Positions 25,432 to 33,138 of a DNA stretch of 33,138 bases are shown piece by piece (within the stretch, counting starts at the first letter, position 1; every line of letters starts with the position of its first letter). The DNA lies in assembly GCA_018004935.1 (NCBI GenBank), contig JAGNBF010000090.1, forward strand, positions 1 to 33,138, written 5' to 3'. The position numbers and the translations under genes were made by a program. This DNA comes from Chloroflexota bacterium (lineage in GTDB: Bacteria > Chloroflexota > Anaerolineae > Promineifilales > Promineifilaceae). The notes beneath the pieces were generated by a model, which worked only from the letters and a program-made list of their open reading frames with translations, did not search any database and was not told the origin of the DNA.

Positions 25432-26232
25432 ATGATGAACGTCACAATCGCCTTGGGGCAGATGGATGTGCAGTTGGGGGAGCCGGAGCGGAACTGGCAG
25501 ACGGTGGTGGCGATGGCCGCGGCCGCGGCCGCACGCCAGGCCGATATTCTGGTTCTGCCGGAGTTGTGGTCAACGGGGTACGATTTGGAGAATGCGGCCG
25601 CGTATGTCACCCCCACCGATCAGGGCATCTTCGCCCGTGTCGCTGACCTGGCCCGCCAACATCACCTGCACATCCTGGGATCGTGCCTGTCGTTGTTGGG
25701 GGTAAACCGGTTTGGCAATACGGCGGTCTGGTTTGATCCGCAAGGGCAAAACCAGGCCGAATACAGCAAAATTCACCTGTTCCGGCTCATGGCTGAGGAG
25801 CAATTTCTGACGGCTGGGGAGAAGTTGGCGATGTTGACAACGCCCTGGGGTAAAGCGGGGCTGGCGATTTGTTACGATTTACGCTTCCCGGAAATGTTTC
25901 GGGCGTATGCGTTGGCGGGGGCGCGGCTGGTGTTTTTGCCCTCGGAGTGGCCCCATCCCCGGTTGGCGCACTGGCAGACGTTGGTTCGCGGCCGCGCTAT
26001 CGAGAATCAGATGTTCCTGATCGCCTGCAACCGGGTAGGCACATCCAAAAACAGCCACTTCTTCGGCCACTCCTGCATGATTGACCCCTGGGGTGAAACG
26101 GTTATCGAAGGGGACGAATCCCCCCAACTACTCGTCGCCACGATTGATACCTCTCTGGTAGACACCGTCCGGGCCAAAATACCAGTGTTTGCGGATCGCA
26201 GACCGGAACTTTATGAAATGCATGATGCGTGA
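25432..26232 (+). CDS. Carbon-nitrogen hydrolase, omega-amidase-like (nitrilase family)
   Basis: The 266-residue protein carries the Glu-Lys-Cys triad of the nitrilase family: E in VLPELWSTGY, K in YSKIHLF, C in AICYDLRFPEMFR. ATG 25432 follows TTGAGG; the next codon is also Met. It is closest in pattern to Nit2/YafV omega-amidases that hydrolyse 2-oxoglutaramate and 2-oxosuccinamate. It is divergent from a transaminase of the type that produces these compounds, which supports this. Four GCGGCCGC octamers occur; two overlap (25519, 25525), giving AAAAAA, and the others are at 25594 and 25988. Confidence 0.88.
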   Translation: MMNVTIALGQMDVQLGEPERNWQTVVAMAAAAAARQADILVLPELWSTGYDLENAAAYVTPTDQGIFARVADLARQHHLHILGSCLSLLGVNRFGNTAVWFDPQGQNQAEYSKIHLFRLMAEEQFLTAGEKLAMLTTPWGKAGLAICYDLRFPEMFRAYALAGARLVFLPSEWPHPRLAHWQTLVRGRAIENQMFLIACNRVGTSKNSHFFGHSCMIDPWGETVIEGDESPQLLVATIDTSLVDTVRAKIPVFADRRPELYEMHDA

Positions 26233-26340
26233 TGCATCAGTAGGGTATGGTGGCCGCAACAGAGAAACACTTCACCATAACAAAGAGAAAGGGCAACTTT
26301 CCCTTCTTTAACCTCAACAATCCACAATGTGCGCTTACGT

Positions 26341-27816
26341 TTACGCACCAGTATGCTCCACTCGTACCTGTAAAACAGTTTGATAAACCTCTCGAATTTG
26401 AGCGCGGTGATCGAGGATGTGGCCGACAAGCCAGAGGGGGTGCTGGTCGGTGGCGAGGATGGGCCAGCGGCCGCGAGCCGGAGCCGGTATTTGCCGTTCG
26501 TTCATCACTTTTTTGAGGGTTTGCGAGTGGCCCTGTAACCCCAACGGCTGGATACGCTCACTGGGGCGTCGCGGCCGCAACCACAGTTGTTCCCCTTCCT
26601 TCACCGCCACAAACGCCTGCCAGGGGTCGGGATTGTGCCGAATTTCGTCCAGACTGACCGCCTGCACCGGCTCGGCGTGGATGATCCAGCCGTTGGGCAA
26701 GGCCACCTCACCGGGGACGGGCAAGGGAATGGGCTGATCATCGGGGAGTTGGGGAAAAGGGAGAGGTGTGAGGGTAGACGCGGCCGCGAAACTTGCCCTC
26801 TCATACTCCAGCACCATCCGTACCTGGCCCGGTAAGTCCATCTGTTGTCCCACTGTGCCCGTTTCCATCAGCCGCCGCGCCCGCTCTAACACGGCAAACG
26901 GCAACTCCTTATCTCCCACCACCAACGGCTCAATCACCTGGCGCAATGTCCGCCGCCGCATACTCAAGGGCAACTCCAGCCAACGTTCCCGGTTTATTTC
27001 GGCACGACTGGCCTGCTCCTGGCCCAGTTGCGGCCCTATTTCCGTCTGAAACCAACGCAGGAACGCCTCATCCGCCGTTACCAGTTCGGCCAGGTCAAGG
27101 ATGCGGCCGCGGATTTGTGCGTTGTACGTTTCCAGCAGAGGCAACAGTTCATGGCGGATGCGGTTACGCAGGAAGCGGGTATCCTGGTTGGATTCGTCCT
27201 GCATCGGCGTCAGGTTATGTTCCTGGCAGTAGGCTTCAATTTCTGGGCGGGTGGTGGTAAGCAGAGGGCGAAGGAGAAGGGGAAATGGTGAATGGTGAAT
27301 GGTGAATGGTGAATGGTGAATGGTGAATGGGAAAGGAGCGATGGGCAAGATGCCACGAAGACCGGCGAGGCCACTACCCCGGATCAGGTGCATGAGGACG
27401 GTTTCGACCTGATCATCGGCGTGGTGGGCGAGAAGGATCGCGGCCGCGTCTACGGTTTTAGCGACTTCTCCTAAAAATTGGTAGCGGGCGTTGCGGGCGG
27501 CTTCTTCAATGGACCAGCCTCGAGTTTGAGCCAGTTCGGGAATATTCGCATAGCCAATTTTGACTTGTACTCCCCAAAGCTGGGCAATAGATTGAACAAA
27601 GTGGGCGTCGTTGCTGGCCTGCGGCCGCAAGCCATGATGCAGGTGGGCGACTACCAACTGTTTTGGTTCTATCAGGATGTGGTGTACCAACAGGTGAAGC
27701 AGGGCCAGTGAATCTGGCCCCCCCGAGACTCCGACAACCCAATGGCGAATCATCAGGTCGGGGATGGTCGCGGCCGCGTCGTGCAAAAAGGTTCTGACTC
27801 GTTCAACAAGCCTCAT
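26341..27816 (-). CDS. tilS: tRNA(Ile)-lysidine synthase TilS
   Basis: The 491-residue enzyme converts C34 of tRNA-Ile(CAU) to lysidine. It has the PP-loop VVGVSGGPDSLALLHLL, HLHHGLRP, AHHADDQVETVLMHLIRGSG, and the C-terminal domain LWLRPRRPSERIQPLGLQGH. ATG 27816 is preferred; no Shine-Dalgarno is clear, and GTG 27846 is an in-frame option. A 7-bp tandem repeat (27285-27326) adds a 7-residue repeat, PFTIHHS twice, before LLLRPLL. Seven GCGGCCGC octamers occur (26467, 26571, 26780, 27103, 27440, 27621, 27770), in all three frames. Confidence 0.94.
   Translation of the reverse strand: MRLVERVRTFLHDAAATIPDLMIRHWVVGVSGGPDSLALLHLLVHHILIEPKQLVVAHLHHGLRPQASNDAHFVQSIAQLWGVQVKIGYANIPELAQTRGWSIEEAARNARYQFLGEVAKTVDAAAILLAHHADDQVETVLMHLIRGSGLAGLRGILPIAPFPFTIHHSPFTIHHSPFPLLLRPLLTTTRPEIEAYCQEHNLTPMQDESNQDTRFLRNRIRHELLPLLETYNAQIRGRILDLAELVTADEAFLRWFQTEIGPQLGQEQASRAEINRERWLELPLSMRRRTLRQVIEPLVVGDKELPFAVLERARRLMETGTVGQQMDLPGQVRMVLEYERASFAAASTLTPLPFPQLPDDQPIPLPVPGEVALPNGWIIHAEPVQAVSLDEIRHNPDPWQAFVAVKEGEQLWLRPRRPSERIQPLGLQGHSQTLKKVMNERQIPAPARGRWPILATDQHPLWLVGHILDHRAQIREVYQTVLQVRVEHTGA
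27285..27326. repeat. Six-copy 7-bp tandem repeat inside tilS
   Basis: Six perfect copies of ATGGTGA, followed by the variant ATGGGAA. On the tilS strand this reads as PFTIHHS twice because three heptamers make 21 bp, so the frame is kept. It lies at a point where TilS proteins normally have a short loop. Confidence 0.9.
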
Positions 27817-27851
27817 AAACGGAGTTATCAATGGGGCAATTGCCACTTAGT

Positions 27852-27926
27852 TATTGGTCTATTGGTCTATTGGTAATTATCAACTGGAACACAGGCAGTC
27901 ACCCATACACCAATACACCAATAACC
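27852..27926. repeat. Eight-base tandem units in inverted arms, tRNA-tilS gap
   Basis: Left arm 27852-27875: TATTGGTC, TATTGGTC, TATTGGTA. Right arm 27904-27926: CATACACC, AATACACC, AATAACC, close to the complement of the left. They enclose 28 nt. The unit is the same as in the repeat at 25351-25421, so the two are members of one family. It lies immediately upstream of tilS. Confidence 0.75.
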
Positions 27927-27932
27927 ACAAAT

Positions 27933-27963
27933 AAAAAAGGCTCGCCGAATGACGAGCCATTTT
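27933..27963 (-). terminator. Terminator after tRNA-Leu
   Basis: On the minus strand GGCTCG (27958-27953) and CGAGCC (27944-27939) form a stem with loop TCATTCGG, followed by a T6 run. It lies directly after the CCA end of the tRNA. The T run is also preceded by T's on the plus strand, so it may work in both directions. Confidence 0.85.
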
Positions 27964-28049
<86 letters not shown>

Positions 28050-28100
28050 ATATACAGGGTCATATTGTACCGTTGACCTGGGTAAACCGTCAACTGTTGC

Positions 28101-28411
28101 GGGTAGATCTTTAGGGTGATTGCTTACTTGGGTTTTCCCCCACCCCTAACCCCGCCCCCAGGGGCGGGGAACTTTTTAAGAGCCGTTTTTCACGGGCGAT
28201 GCCCGCGAAAAACGGCTCAAATTGGTTTTTTCCCCTTCAGGCCAGGAATTGTTAGGGTGCTGGGTTCATTGGGGTGAGGATGCAATCGCCCTGGGTAGAT
28301 CTTTAGGGTGATTGTTTACTTGGGTTTTCCCCCACCCCTAACCCCACCCCCAGGGGCGGGGAACTTTTTAAGGGCTGTTTTTCGCGGGCATTCGCCCGCG
28401 AAAAACAGCCC
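28101..28411. repeat. Second locus of the 180-bp inverted-end element: one full and one partial copy
   Basis: The full copy (28113-28292, 180 bp) runs from AGGGTGATTGC to GCAATCGCCCT, flanked by GGGTAGATCTTT at 28101-28112 and 28293-28304. A second, partial copy starts at 28305 and ends after its hairpin (28411). Each holds CCCCAGGGGCGGGG and a long hairpin: 28180-28218 (outer stem GAGCCG/CGGCTC) and 28372-28411 (GGGCTG/CAGCCC). They fill the 438-bp gap upstream of the arginase gene. A GCGGCCGC octamer (28427) follows the partial copy. Confidence 0.8.
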
Positions 28412-28487
28412 AAGTGGTAGACTATTGCGGCCGCAAACTGAATCAGCGACAATAGCCTTATCCATTCCACATCCCAAGAGGTTAAAC

Positions 28488-29378
28488 GTGAAAAATACCA
28501 TTCGTATTATCGGTGTCCCTATGGATTTGGGGCAAAGTCGGCGCGGGGTAGATATGGGGCCAAGTGCTGTACGTTATGCCGGGTTACAGGGGCGGTTGGA
28601 ACGGTTGGGGTACCGGGTGTTGGATTTAGGCAATGTGCCGGTTCCGGGCCGTGAAGAGGAGAGTGTAGAGACATCGGGGAAGCGGTTGAAGGCGGTGACG
28701 GCGGTCTGTGAAGCAATTTATGAACGCGGCCGCGATTGTGTTTCGGCTGGTGAGGTGGCTATCTTTTTGGGAGGCGATCATAGCATTAGTATTGGCTCGG
28801 TTGCGGCCGCGACCGAACAATCACCGGTTGGGGTTATCTGGGTTGATGCCCATGGCGATTACAATACCCCGGCCACTTCTCCCAGCGGCAACATCCATGG
28901 GATGCCCGTTTCTGCTCTGGTGGGCGATGGGCCAGAATCTCTGGTCAACCTTGGGCGTCCGGGACCCAAAGTGGCACCTCATCACATTGTTCAGATTGGG
29001 ATTCGTGACCTGGATGTAAAAGAAAAAGAGCGTATGCTCAACAGTGGCATCAACATTTTTACCATGCGTCATCTGGATGAGATGGGCATGGCGACAGTGG
29101 CCCGAAATGCCTTGGATCGCCTGCGCCATTTGCCCCGAATTCATGTCAGTCTGGACATGGATAGTCTGGATCCTGAGTATGCGCCTGGTGTGGGGACGCC
29201 CGTTCCCGGTGGGTTGACTTACCGCGAAGCCCATCTATTGATGGAAATTTTAGGTGATAGCGGCAAAGTTCATTCTATTGATGTTGTTGAGATTAACCCG
29301 ATTTTAGATAAGGGTAATCATACGGCCGAATTGGCTGTGGAATTGATGGCTTCGCTGTTGGGGCAGAGGATTTTGTAA
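28488..29378 (+). CDS. rocF: Arginase family protein, probable arginase (GTG start)
   Basis: The 296-residue product has the binuclear Mn ligands of arginase: [30 protein letters not shown], and [20 protein letters not shown], ending [15 protein letters not shown] and [20 protein letters not shown]. It hydrolyses arginine to ornithine and urea; agmatinase is less likely given the SPSGNIHG loop. GTG 28488 follows AAGAGG; the frame is open to 28308, but that part is repeat DNA with no homology. GCGGCCGC octamers at 28726 and 28803. Confidence 0.9.
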   Translation: MKNTIRIIGVPMDLGQSRRGVDMGPSAVRYAGLQGRLERLGYRVLDLGNVPVPGREEESVETSGKRLKAVTAVCEAIYERGRDCVSAGEVAIFLGGDHSISIGSVAAATEQSPVGVIWVDAHGDYNTPATSPSGNIHGMPVSALVGDGPESLVNLGRPGPKVAPHHIVQIGIRDLDVKEKERMLNSGINIFTMRHLDEMGMATVARNALDRLRHLPRIHVSLDMDSLDPEYAPGVGTPVPGGLTYREAHLLMEILGDSGKVHSIDVVEINPILDKGNHTAELAVELMASLLGQRIL

Positions 29379-29396
29379 GCGTTGTGGAGCTTGATT

Positions 29397-30008
29397 ATGG
29401 ACAAAATTGACTTCAAGAAGACGTTAAGACATCTGTACAATCCGACGAATAAAGAGGTGACGGTGGTGGATGTGCCGCCGATGAACTATTTGCTCATTGA
29501 TGGGCGGGGAGACCCCAATACGGCAGAGGAGTACGCGGCCGCGGTCTCTGCCCTTTTTGGTATTGCTTATGGCCTCAAATTCCACCTCAAACGCACGGCG
29601 GGGGTGGATTATACGGTCATGCCACTGGAAGGGTTGTGGTGGGCCGAAGATATGAGCCAGTTCAGCGTGGAGCGGAAATCAGACTGGTTGTGGACGATGA
29701 TGATCCTACAGCCGGAGGTGGTGACGGGGGAGATGTTTACCCAGGTGTTGGCCGAGGTAATGAAGAAAAAAAAATTAGCGGCACTGGCGGAGGTGCGGCT
29801 AGAAAGTTATCACGAAGGGCCATCCGTTCAAATCATGCACAATGGGCCATACAGCGCCGAAGGGCCGACGGTGGCGAAACTTCATGCGTTCATTGCCGAG
29901 AAGGGATATGCGTTGCATGGGAAACACCACGAGGTTTATCTGAGTGATCCGCGCCAAACCGCCCCGGAGAAGATGCGGACGGTGGTGCGTCAACCGTATC
30001 AGGCTTGA
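29397..30008 (+). CDS. GyrI-like small-molecule-binding domain protein
   Basis: The 203-residue product looks like the stand-alone GyrI-like group: KEVTVVDVPPMNYLLIDGRG, then DYTVMPLEGLWWAEDM and the C-terminal VQIMHNGPYSAEGPTVAKLH, HEVYLSDPRQTAPEKMRTVV. Such proteins bind hydrophobic or aromatic ligands; some have hydrolase activity. The ligand is unknown. ATG 29397 follows GTGGAGC. It starts 18 nt after the arginase stop, so the two are probably co-transcribed. GCGGCCGC octamer at 29535 (AAA). Confidence 0.8.
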   Translation: MDKIDFKKTLRHLYNPTNKEVTVVDVPPMNYLLIDGRGDPNTAEEYAAAVSALFGIAYGLKFHLKRTAGVDYTVMPLEGLWWAEDMSQFSVERKSDWLWTMMILQPEVVTGEMFTQVLAEVMKKKKLAALAEVRLESYHEGPSVQIMHNGPYSAEGPTVAKLHAFIAEKGYALHGKHHEVYLSDPRQTAPEKMRTVVRQPYQA

Positions 30009-30115
30009 TGCCATTGACGCCGAACCTGGTGGATAATTTCATTTTCCATGTGCCAGGTACGTTGTTATGGATAATCTAAACAAACGACGAATGGGATGGG
30101 GCCAATTCATCACTG

Positions 30116-30192
30116 GAGTTTAGAGCAAGAGGAGAGAGCGAGAGGAAATTACTCTGGAAAACCCTCTAGCTCTGGCTCTGAACTCTAAACTC
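30116..30192. repeat. Imperfect inverted repeat of purine-rich and pyrimidine-rich arms
   Basis: GAGTTTAGAG (30116-30125) pairs exactly with CTCTAAACTC (30183-30192). Inside, iterated AGAGC/AGAGG units face CCTCT and GCTCT units, giving a long imperfect stem. It lies in the 285-bp gap between convergent genes at 30009-30293, and no T tract marks a terminator. Downstream, GCTGAAAT is repeated twice near 30273-30288. Confidence 0.55.
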
Positions 30193-30293
30193 AAGTTATC
30201 AAGATGATCCGCAGATTTTGGAGATTGGCGCAGATTGGCTATTAGCCGCTGGCCTGCGCTGACAATCTGACAAGCTGAAATGCTGAAATGCTC

Positions 30294-32387
30294 CTATCCC
30301 CAGACCGCCGGTTTGCGGGCGGTGGATTTTTTCTCTTTGTGGGCATTGGCTAATTGCTCGGTCAGGGCGTCAGTGGAGGTGACGGGTTGCTGGCAGACGA
30401 AGCGGCGGCAGAGGTAGGCGGTGGCCTGGTTATTGAGTTGCGGCCGCGCTTTCAGCAATTCTACCTTCTTGCCATCTGTTTCATCCCCTACGGCTACCAC
30501 CAGATGGGGCCGATACCCTTTATTGACGACCTTAAGCAGGGCATCGGTCTCAAATGTGCCTGGCTCACCGATAATTGCCAGCTCTTGGGGTTCGCCGAGA
30601 ATGAACGCGGCCGCGGACAACCACTGCCCAAATCCGGTAGGGTATTTCAACATGGCCCCATATACGGCTGAGGTGGCCTGCTCAGCGATTTTCCAGTAGC
30701 CCATGCGTCCAGTGTACAGGCTCAGTTTGAGTAAGGCGTGGACAGCCATGGCGTTACCGCTGGGTGTGGCATTATCTTGCACATCTTTGGGCCGGTGAAT
30801 AAGCTGTTCGTGATCATCTGAGGTGTCATAGAAGCCCCCATTTTCCACATCATGGAAATGGAGCATGATCAGTTCGACCAGTTCTAAGGCCCAGGCGAAC
30901 CAATGGGTATCGAAGGTGGTCTGGTAGAGGGCGAGAAGCCCTTCGGCCAGGTAAGCGTAATCTTCCAGGAAGCCGTTGCCTTTGGCGGCCGCGCCTTCTT
31001 TCCAGGCCCGGAGCAGGCGGCCATCGGGGGTGCGCAGGGTGTTATAGAGGAATTCGGCACTGCTCGCGGCCGCGTGCAGATAATCATCCCGGTCAAACAT
31101 CCGGCCCGCCTCGGCAAAAGTAGCCAACATCAGCCCATTCCAGGCGGTCAGGATCTTCTCATCCCGTGCTGGCCAGACTCGTTCACTCCGCACTTGATAC
31201 AGTTTTTGCCGGGCGGTAGCCATGCGTCGGTGCCACTCTTCCGGGCTGAAGCGTCGGTCGTGGGCAATCTCTTCCGGGTCACGCGGCAGGTGCAGAATAT
31301 TACGCCCTTCCCAATTTCCTGTTTCCCGCACATCGTATGATTGGATGAACAGGTCCGCCTCATGTTCGACCAAATTATGCTGGATTTCTGCCACTGTCCA
31401 GACATAAAACTTACCTTCTTCGCCTTCGCTATCGGCGTCCTGGCTGGAGTAAAAGCCGCCGTCCTTGTGGGTCATTTCACGCAGGACATAATCCAATGTC
31501 TCTTCCACGATGCGCCGGTAAAGGGGTTTGCCGGTCATCTGCCAGGCGTGCAGGTAGACACGAGCCAGTTGGGCGTTATCGTAGAGCATCTTCTCGAAAT
31601 GGGGCACCATCCAGATGTTATCGGTCGAATAGCGGGCAAATCCACCCCCGACCTGATCATACATGCCGCCGTAGGCCATCCGTTTGAGGGTGTATTCGGC
31701 CATATGCAGGGCTTGTTTGTCGCCGGTGCGCTGGTGGTAACGGAGCAAGAATTCGATGGTCATGGGCTGGGGGAATTTGGGTGCGGGGCCAAACCCACCT
31801 TGTTTCTCATCAAAAACCTTGCTGATACCCTCGAAGGCCCGGTCGAGCGCGGCCGCGGTCAGTTGCCCCTCTTGCCCTTCCAACATGGCCGCCTGGCTGA
31901 GGTGTTCGGCGATGTCCGTCGCACTCTGCCGGAGTTGGCTGTTTTGTTTTTCCCACGCCTGGGCCAGTGACATCAGCACCTGGCGGAAGGCGGGCATACC
32001 CTGGCGGGGCGTGGGGGGATAATAGGTTCCGCCGAAAAACGGCTCCCCTTCGGGTGTCATGGCGACGGTCATGGGCCAGCCCCCTTGCCCGGTCATAGCC
32101 ACAACGGCGTTCATGTAAATGCCGTCCAGGTCGGGACGTTCTTCCCGGTCTACCTTGATGTTGACAAAATGTTCATTCATCAGGGCGGCGGTGGTTTCAT
32201 CCTCAAACGATTCATGGGCCATGACGTGGCACCAATGGCAGGCGGCATAACCGACACTCAATAGGATTGGTTTATTTTCAGTTTTGGCTTTTTCCAGGGC
32301 TTCGGCCCCCCAGGGATACCAGTCTACCGGGTTATGGGCATGTTGCAGTAGATAAGGACTGGTTTCGTGAGCTAAACGATTGGGCAT
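30294..32387 (-). CDS. DUF255 thioredoxin-fold / (alpha/alpha)6 protein, YyaL family
   Basis: The 697-residue product starts [20 protein letters not shown] and has the N-terminal thioredoxin-like domain with the motif [19 protein letters not shown] and [20 protein letters not shown] long helical glycosidase-like domain follows ([44 protein letters not shown]-like region). The CxxC is CHWC, as in the SPATA20/YyaL family; the function is unproven. ATG 32387 follows AGGAGA; a longer frame to 32438 is less likely. Five GCGGCCGC octamers (30440, 30607, 30985, 31066, 31849). Confidence 0.9.
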   Translation of the reverse strand: MPNRLAHETSPYLLQHAHNPVDWYPWGAEALEKAKTENKPILLSVGYAACHWCHVMAHESFEDETTAALMNEHFVNIKVDREERPDLDGIYMNAVVAMTGQGGWPMTVAMTPEGEPFFGGTYYPPTPRQGMPAFRQVLMSLAQAWEKQNSQLRQSATDIAEHLSQAAMLEGQEGQLTAAALDRAFEGISKVFDEKQGGFGPAPKFPQPMTIEFLLRYHQRTGDKQALHMAEYTLKRMAYGGMYDQVGGGFARYSTDNIWMVPHFEKMLYDNAQLARVYLHAWQMTGKPLYRRIVEETLDYVLREMTHKDGGFYSSQDADSEGEEGKFYVWTVAEIQHNLVEHEADLFIQSYDVRETGNWEGRNILHLPRDPEEIAHDRRFSPEEWHRRMATARQKLYQVRSERVWPARDEKILTAWNGLMLATFAEAGRMFDRDDYLHAAASSAEFLYNTLRTPDGRLLRAWKEGAAAKGNGFLEDYAYLAEGLLALYQTTFDTHWFAWALELVELIMLHFHDVENGGFYDTSDDHEQLIHRPKDVQDNATPSGNAMAVHALLKLSLYTGRMGYWKIAEQATSAVYGAMLKYPTGFGQWLSAAAFILGEPQELAIIGEPGTFETDALLKVVNKGYRPHLVVAVGDETDGKKVELLKARPQLNNQATAYLCRRFVCQQPVTSTDALTEQLANAHKEKKSTARKPAVWG

Positions 32388-32947
32388 GGGTGATTCTCCT
32401 AAGCAGACAGGGCTGGTCAAGCATGGTGTTGCCAGCAAATGGTCCCACCTGAGCAGGCAGGCAGGGGAATTGATTTATGAAAAGTTGGTTTCGTTGTCAG
32501 CAACGGATTCAAGGAAAGGCAGTGGGTGAACAAAGGGACGACCGGGGACGCGGCCGCGATTGGCTTGCCGTTTTTGCCCTTCCGCTGGATTATGGTTAGG
32601 ATTTACGCGCTCTGGTCGGTATTCCCGCCGAGTCACACCGAGCACGGTCAGGAGACCGGCTCGAACTTTCGCGCAAATCCTATGGTGTTATTTAATTGAA
32701 AGCTCAAGTGTCAAAAACTTGGGGTGTGGTTCCTGTGTGGCTCGTTGGTTCACATTCACCACAACGTCGCACAGTTGCAGATAGATTATAACCGAATTCT
32801 GCAACTTGTCGCTTTATTGTTTTCAACTTAATCCCAACGGAAGGGATAGCGTCAGTGGGTAAATCCAATTGTCCGATCACACCTATCAAAGGATCAATTA
32901 GCCAATGTTTATACCCCGTTTGTAAACCCGGGTTCACCCTATACGTA
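32388..32947. other. 560-bp stretch without a supported gene
   Basis: This stretch lies upstream of the DUF255 gene and downstream of trpA. It contains a GCGGCCGC octamer (32550) and a small inverted-end element (32596-32682). From 32704 on, a minus-strand frame is open into trpA, but it has no recognisable domain, lies partly over trpA, and is not called. The promoter of the DUF255 gene should be here; no clear -10/-35 pair stands out. Confidence 0.6.
32596..32682. repeat. 87-bp inverted-end element with core CGGTCAGGAGACCG
   Basis: The ends TAGGATTTACGCGC (32596-32609) and GCGCAAATCCTA (32671-32682) are inverted. The core CGGTCAGGAGACCG (32645-32658) is the exact reverse complement of the core in the element at 23120-23187. 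Core shared, arms different: the same family inserted in another place or with other arms. Confidence 0.65.
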
Positions 32948-33138
32948 TCACGTTTTTTGTAACACCTGACGCAAGCTGTGAATGAAGTGCGCGGCCGCAT
33001 CCACCCCATTTTCTCCCCCACCATCTACGGCATTAATCAGGGCACTGCCCACAATCACCCCGTCAGCAAATTGTCCCACTGCGGCCGCGTGCTCTGGCGT
33101 ACTGATACCAAACCCTACGGCTATCGGCACAGGGGACT
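32948..33138 (-). CDS. trpA: Tryptophan synthase alpha subunit, C-terminal end (partial)
   Basis: The last 63 residues are visible, with the start beyond the window. [20 protein letters not shown] and [18 protein letters not shown] match the phosphate-binding C-terminal region of TrpA, which cleaves indole-3-glycerol phosphate. The stop is at 32948-32950. GCGGCCGC octamers at 32991 and 33081, both encoding AAA. Other trp genes would be expected beyond the edge. Confidence 0.92.
   Translation of the reverse strand, partial: SPVPIAVGFGISTPEHAAAVGQFADGVIVGSALINAVDGGGENGVDAAAHFIHSLRQVLQKT

Noticed and set aside
28308-28487. Upstream extension of the arginase frame
   Set aside because: The extra 60 residues are translated repeat DNA (proline-rich, from the CCCCACCCCTAA part) with no family homology; GTG 28488 has a ribosome site.
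32704-33024. Minus-strand open frame of 106 codons beside trpA
   Set aside because: It overlaps trpA in another frame, has no recognisable domain and no ribosome site. A decayed gene cannot be excluded.

Overview
The window looks like a chromosomal segment of a Chloroflexota bacterium, probably from the Anaerolineae/Caldilineae/Ardenticatenia side. The evidence is the single unbroken str-S10-spc-alpha ribosomal cluster, the zinc-type S14 and L36, the short-LID adenylate kinase, a small SRP RNA and the flavour of the proteins. The phylum is an inference; no 16S rRNA gene is present.

Positions 1-17,920 are one long plus-strand translation cluster. It runs from the 3' end of tuf and its terminator through rpsJ-rplC-rplD-rplW-rplB-rpsS-rplV-rpsC-rplP-rpmC-rpsQ, rplN-rplX-rplE-rpsN-rpsH-rplF-rplR-rpsE-rpmD-rplO-secY, adk-map, rpmJ-rpsM-rpsK-rpsD-rpoA-rplQ, and truA-rplM-rpsI with a terminator. 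infA, usually between map and rpmJ, is not there. L29 carries an extra C-terminal domain of about 80 residues, and S14 has its first zinc knuckle expanded from CX2C to CX10C. Most intergenic gaps longer than about 55 nt in this cluster hold a stem-loop.

Positions 18,000-33,138 are a mixed housekeeping and accessory region: a YabN-like MazG, a membrane protein with an SH3-like domain, a YabE-like cell-wall protein followed by rsmA/ksgA (conserved synteny), the SRP RNA, a phosphoribosyltransferase, a divergent aminotransferase/omega-amidase pair, tilS, tRNA-Leu(UAA), arginase, a GyrI-like protein, a large DUF255/thioredoxin-fold protein, and the 3' end of trpA. Gaps here are filled with small palindromic repeats. 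One is a 180-bp element with inverted ends, flanked by locus-specific direct repeats, whose large internal hairpin shows compensatory base changes between copies.

The most striking signal is the octamer GCGGCCGC. I count 53 copies in 33 kb where about 0.5-1 is expected by chance. Density is about one per 1.2 kb in the conserved ribosomal cluster and one per 0.4 kb afterwards. Copies lie in all three reading frames, and the flanks extend the palindrome (preferred form CGCGGCCGCG). This resembles the HIP1 palindrome (GCGATCGC) of cyanobacteria with a GC core instead of AT, and suggests a genome-wide iterated palindrome in this lineage.
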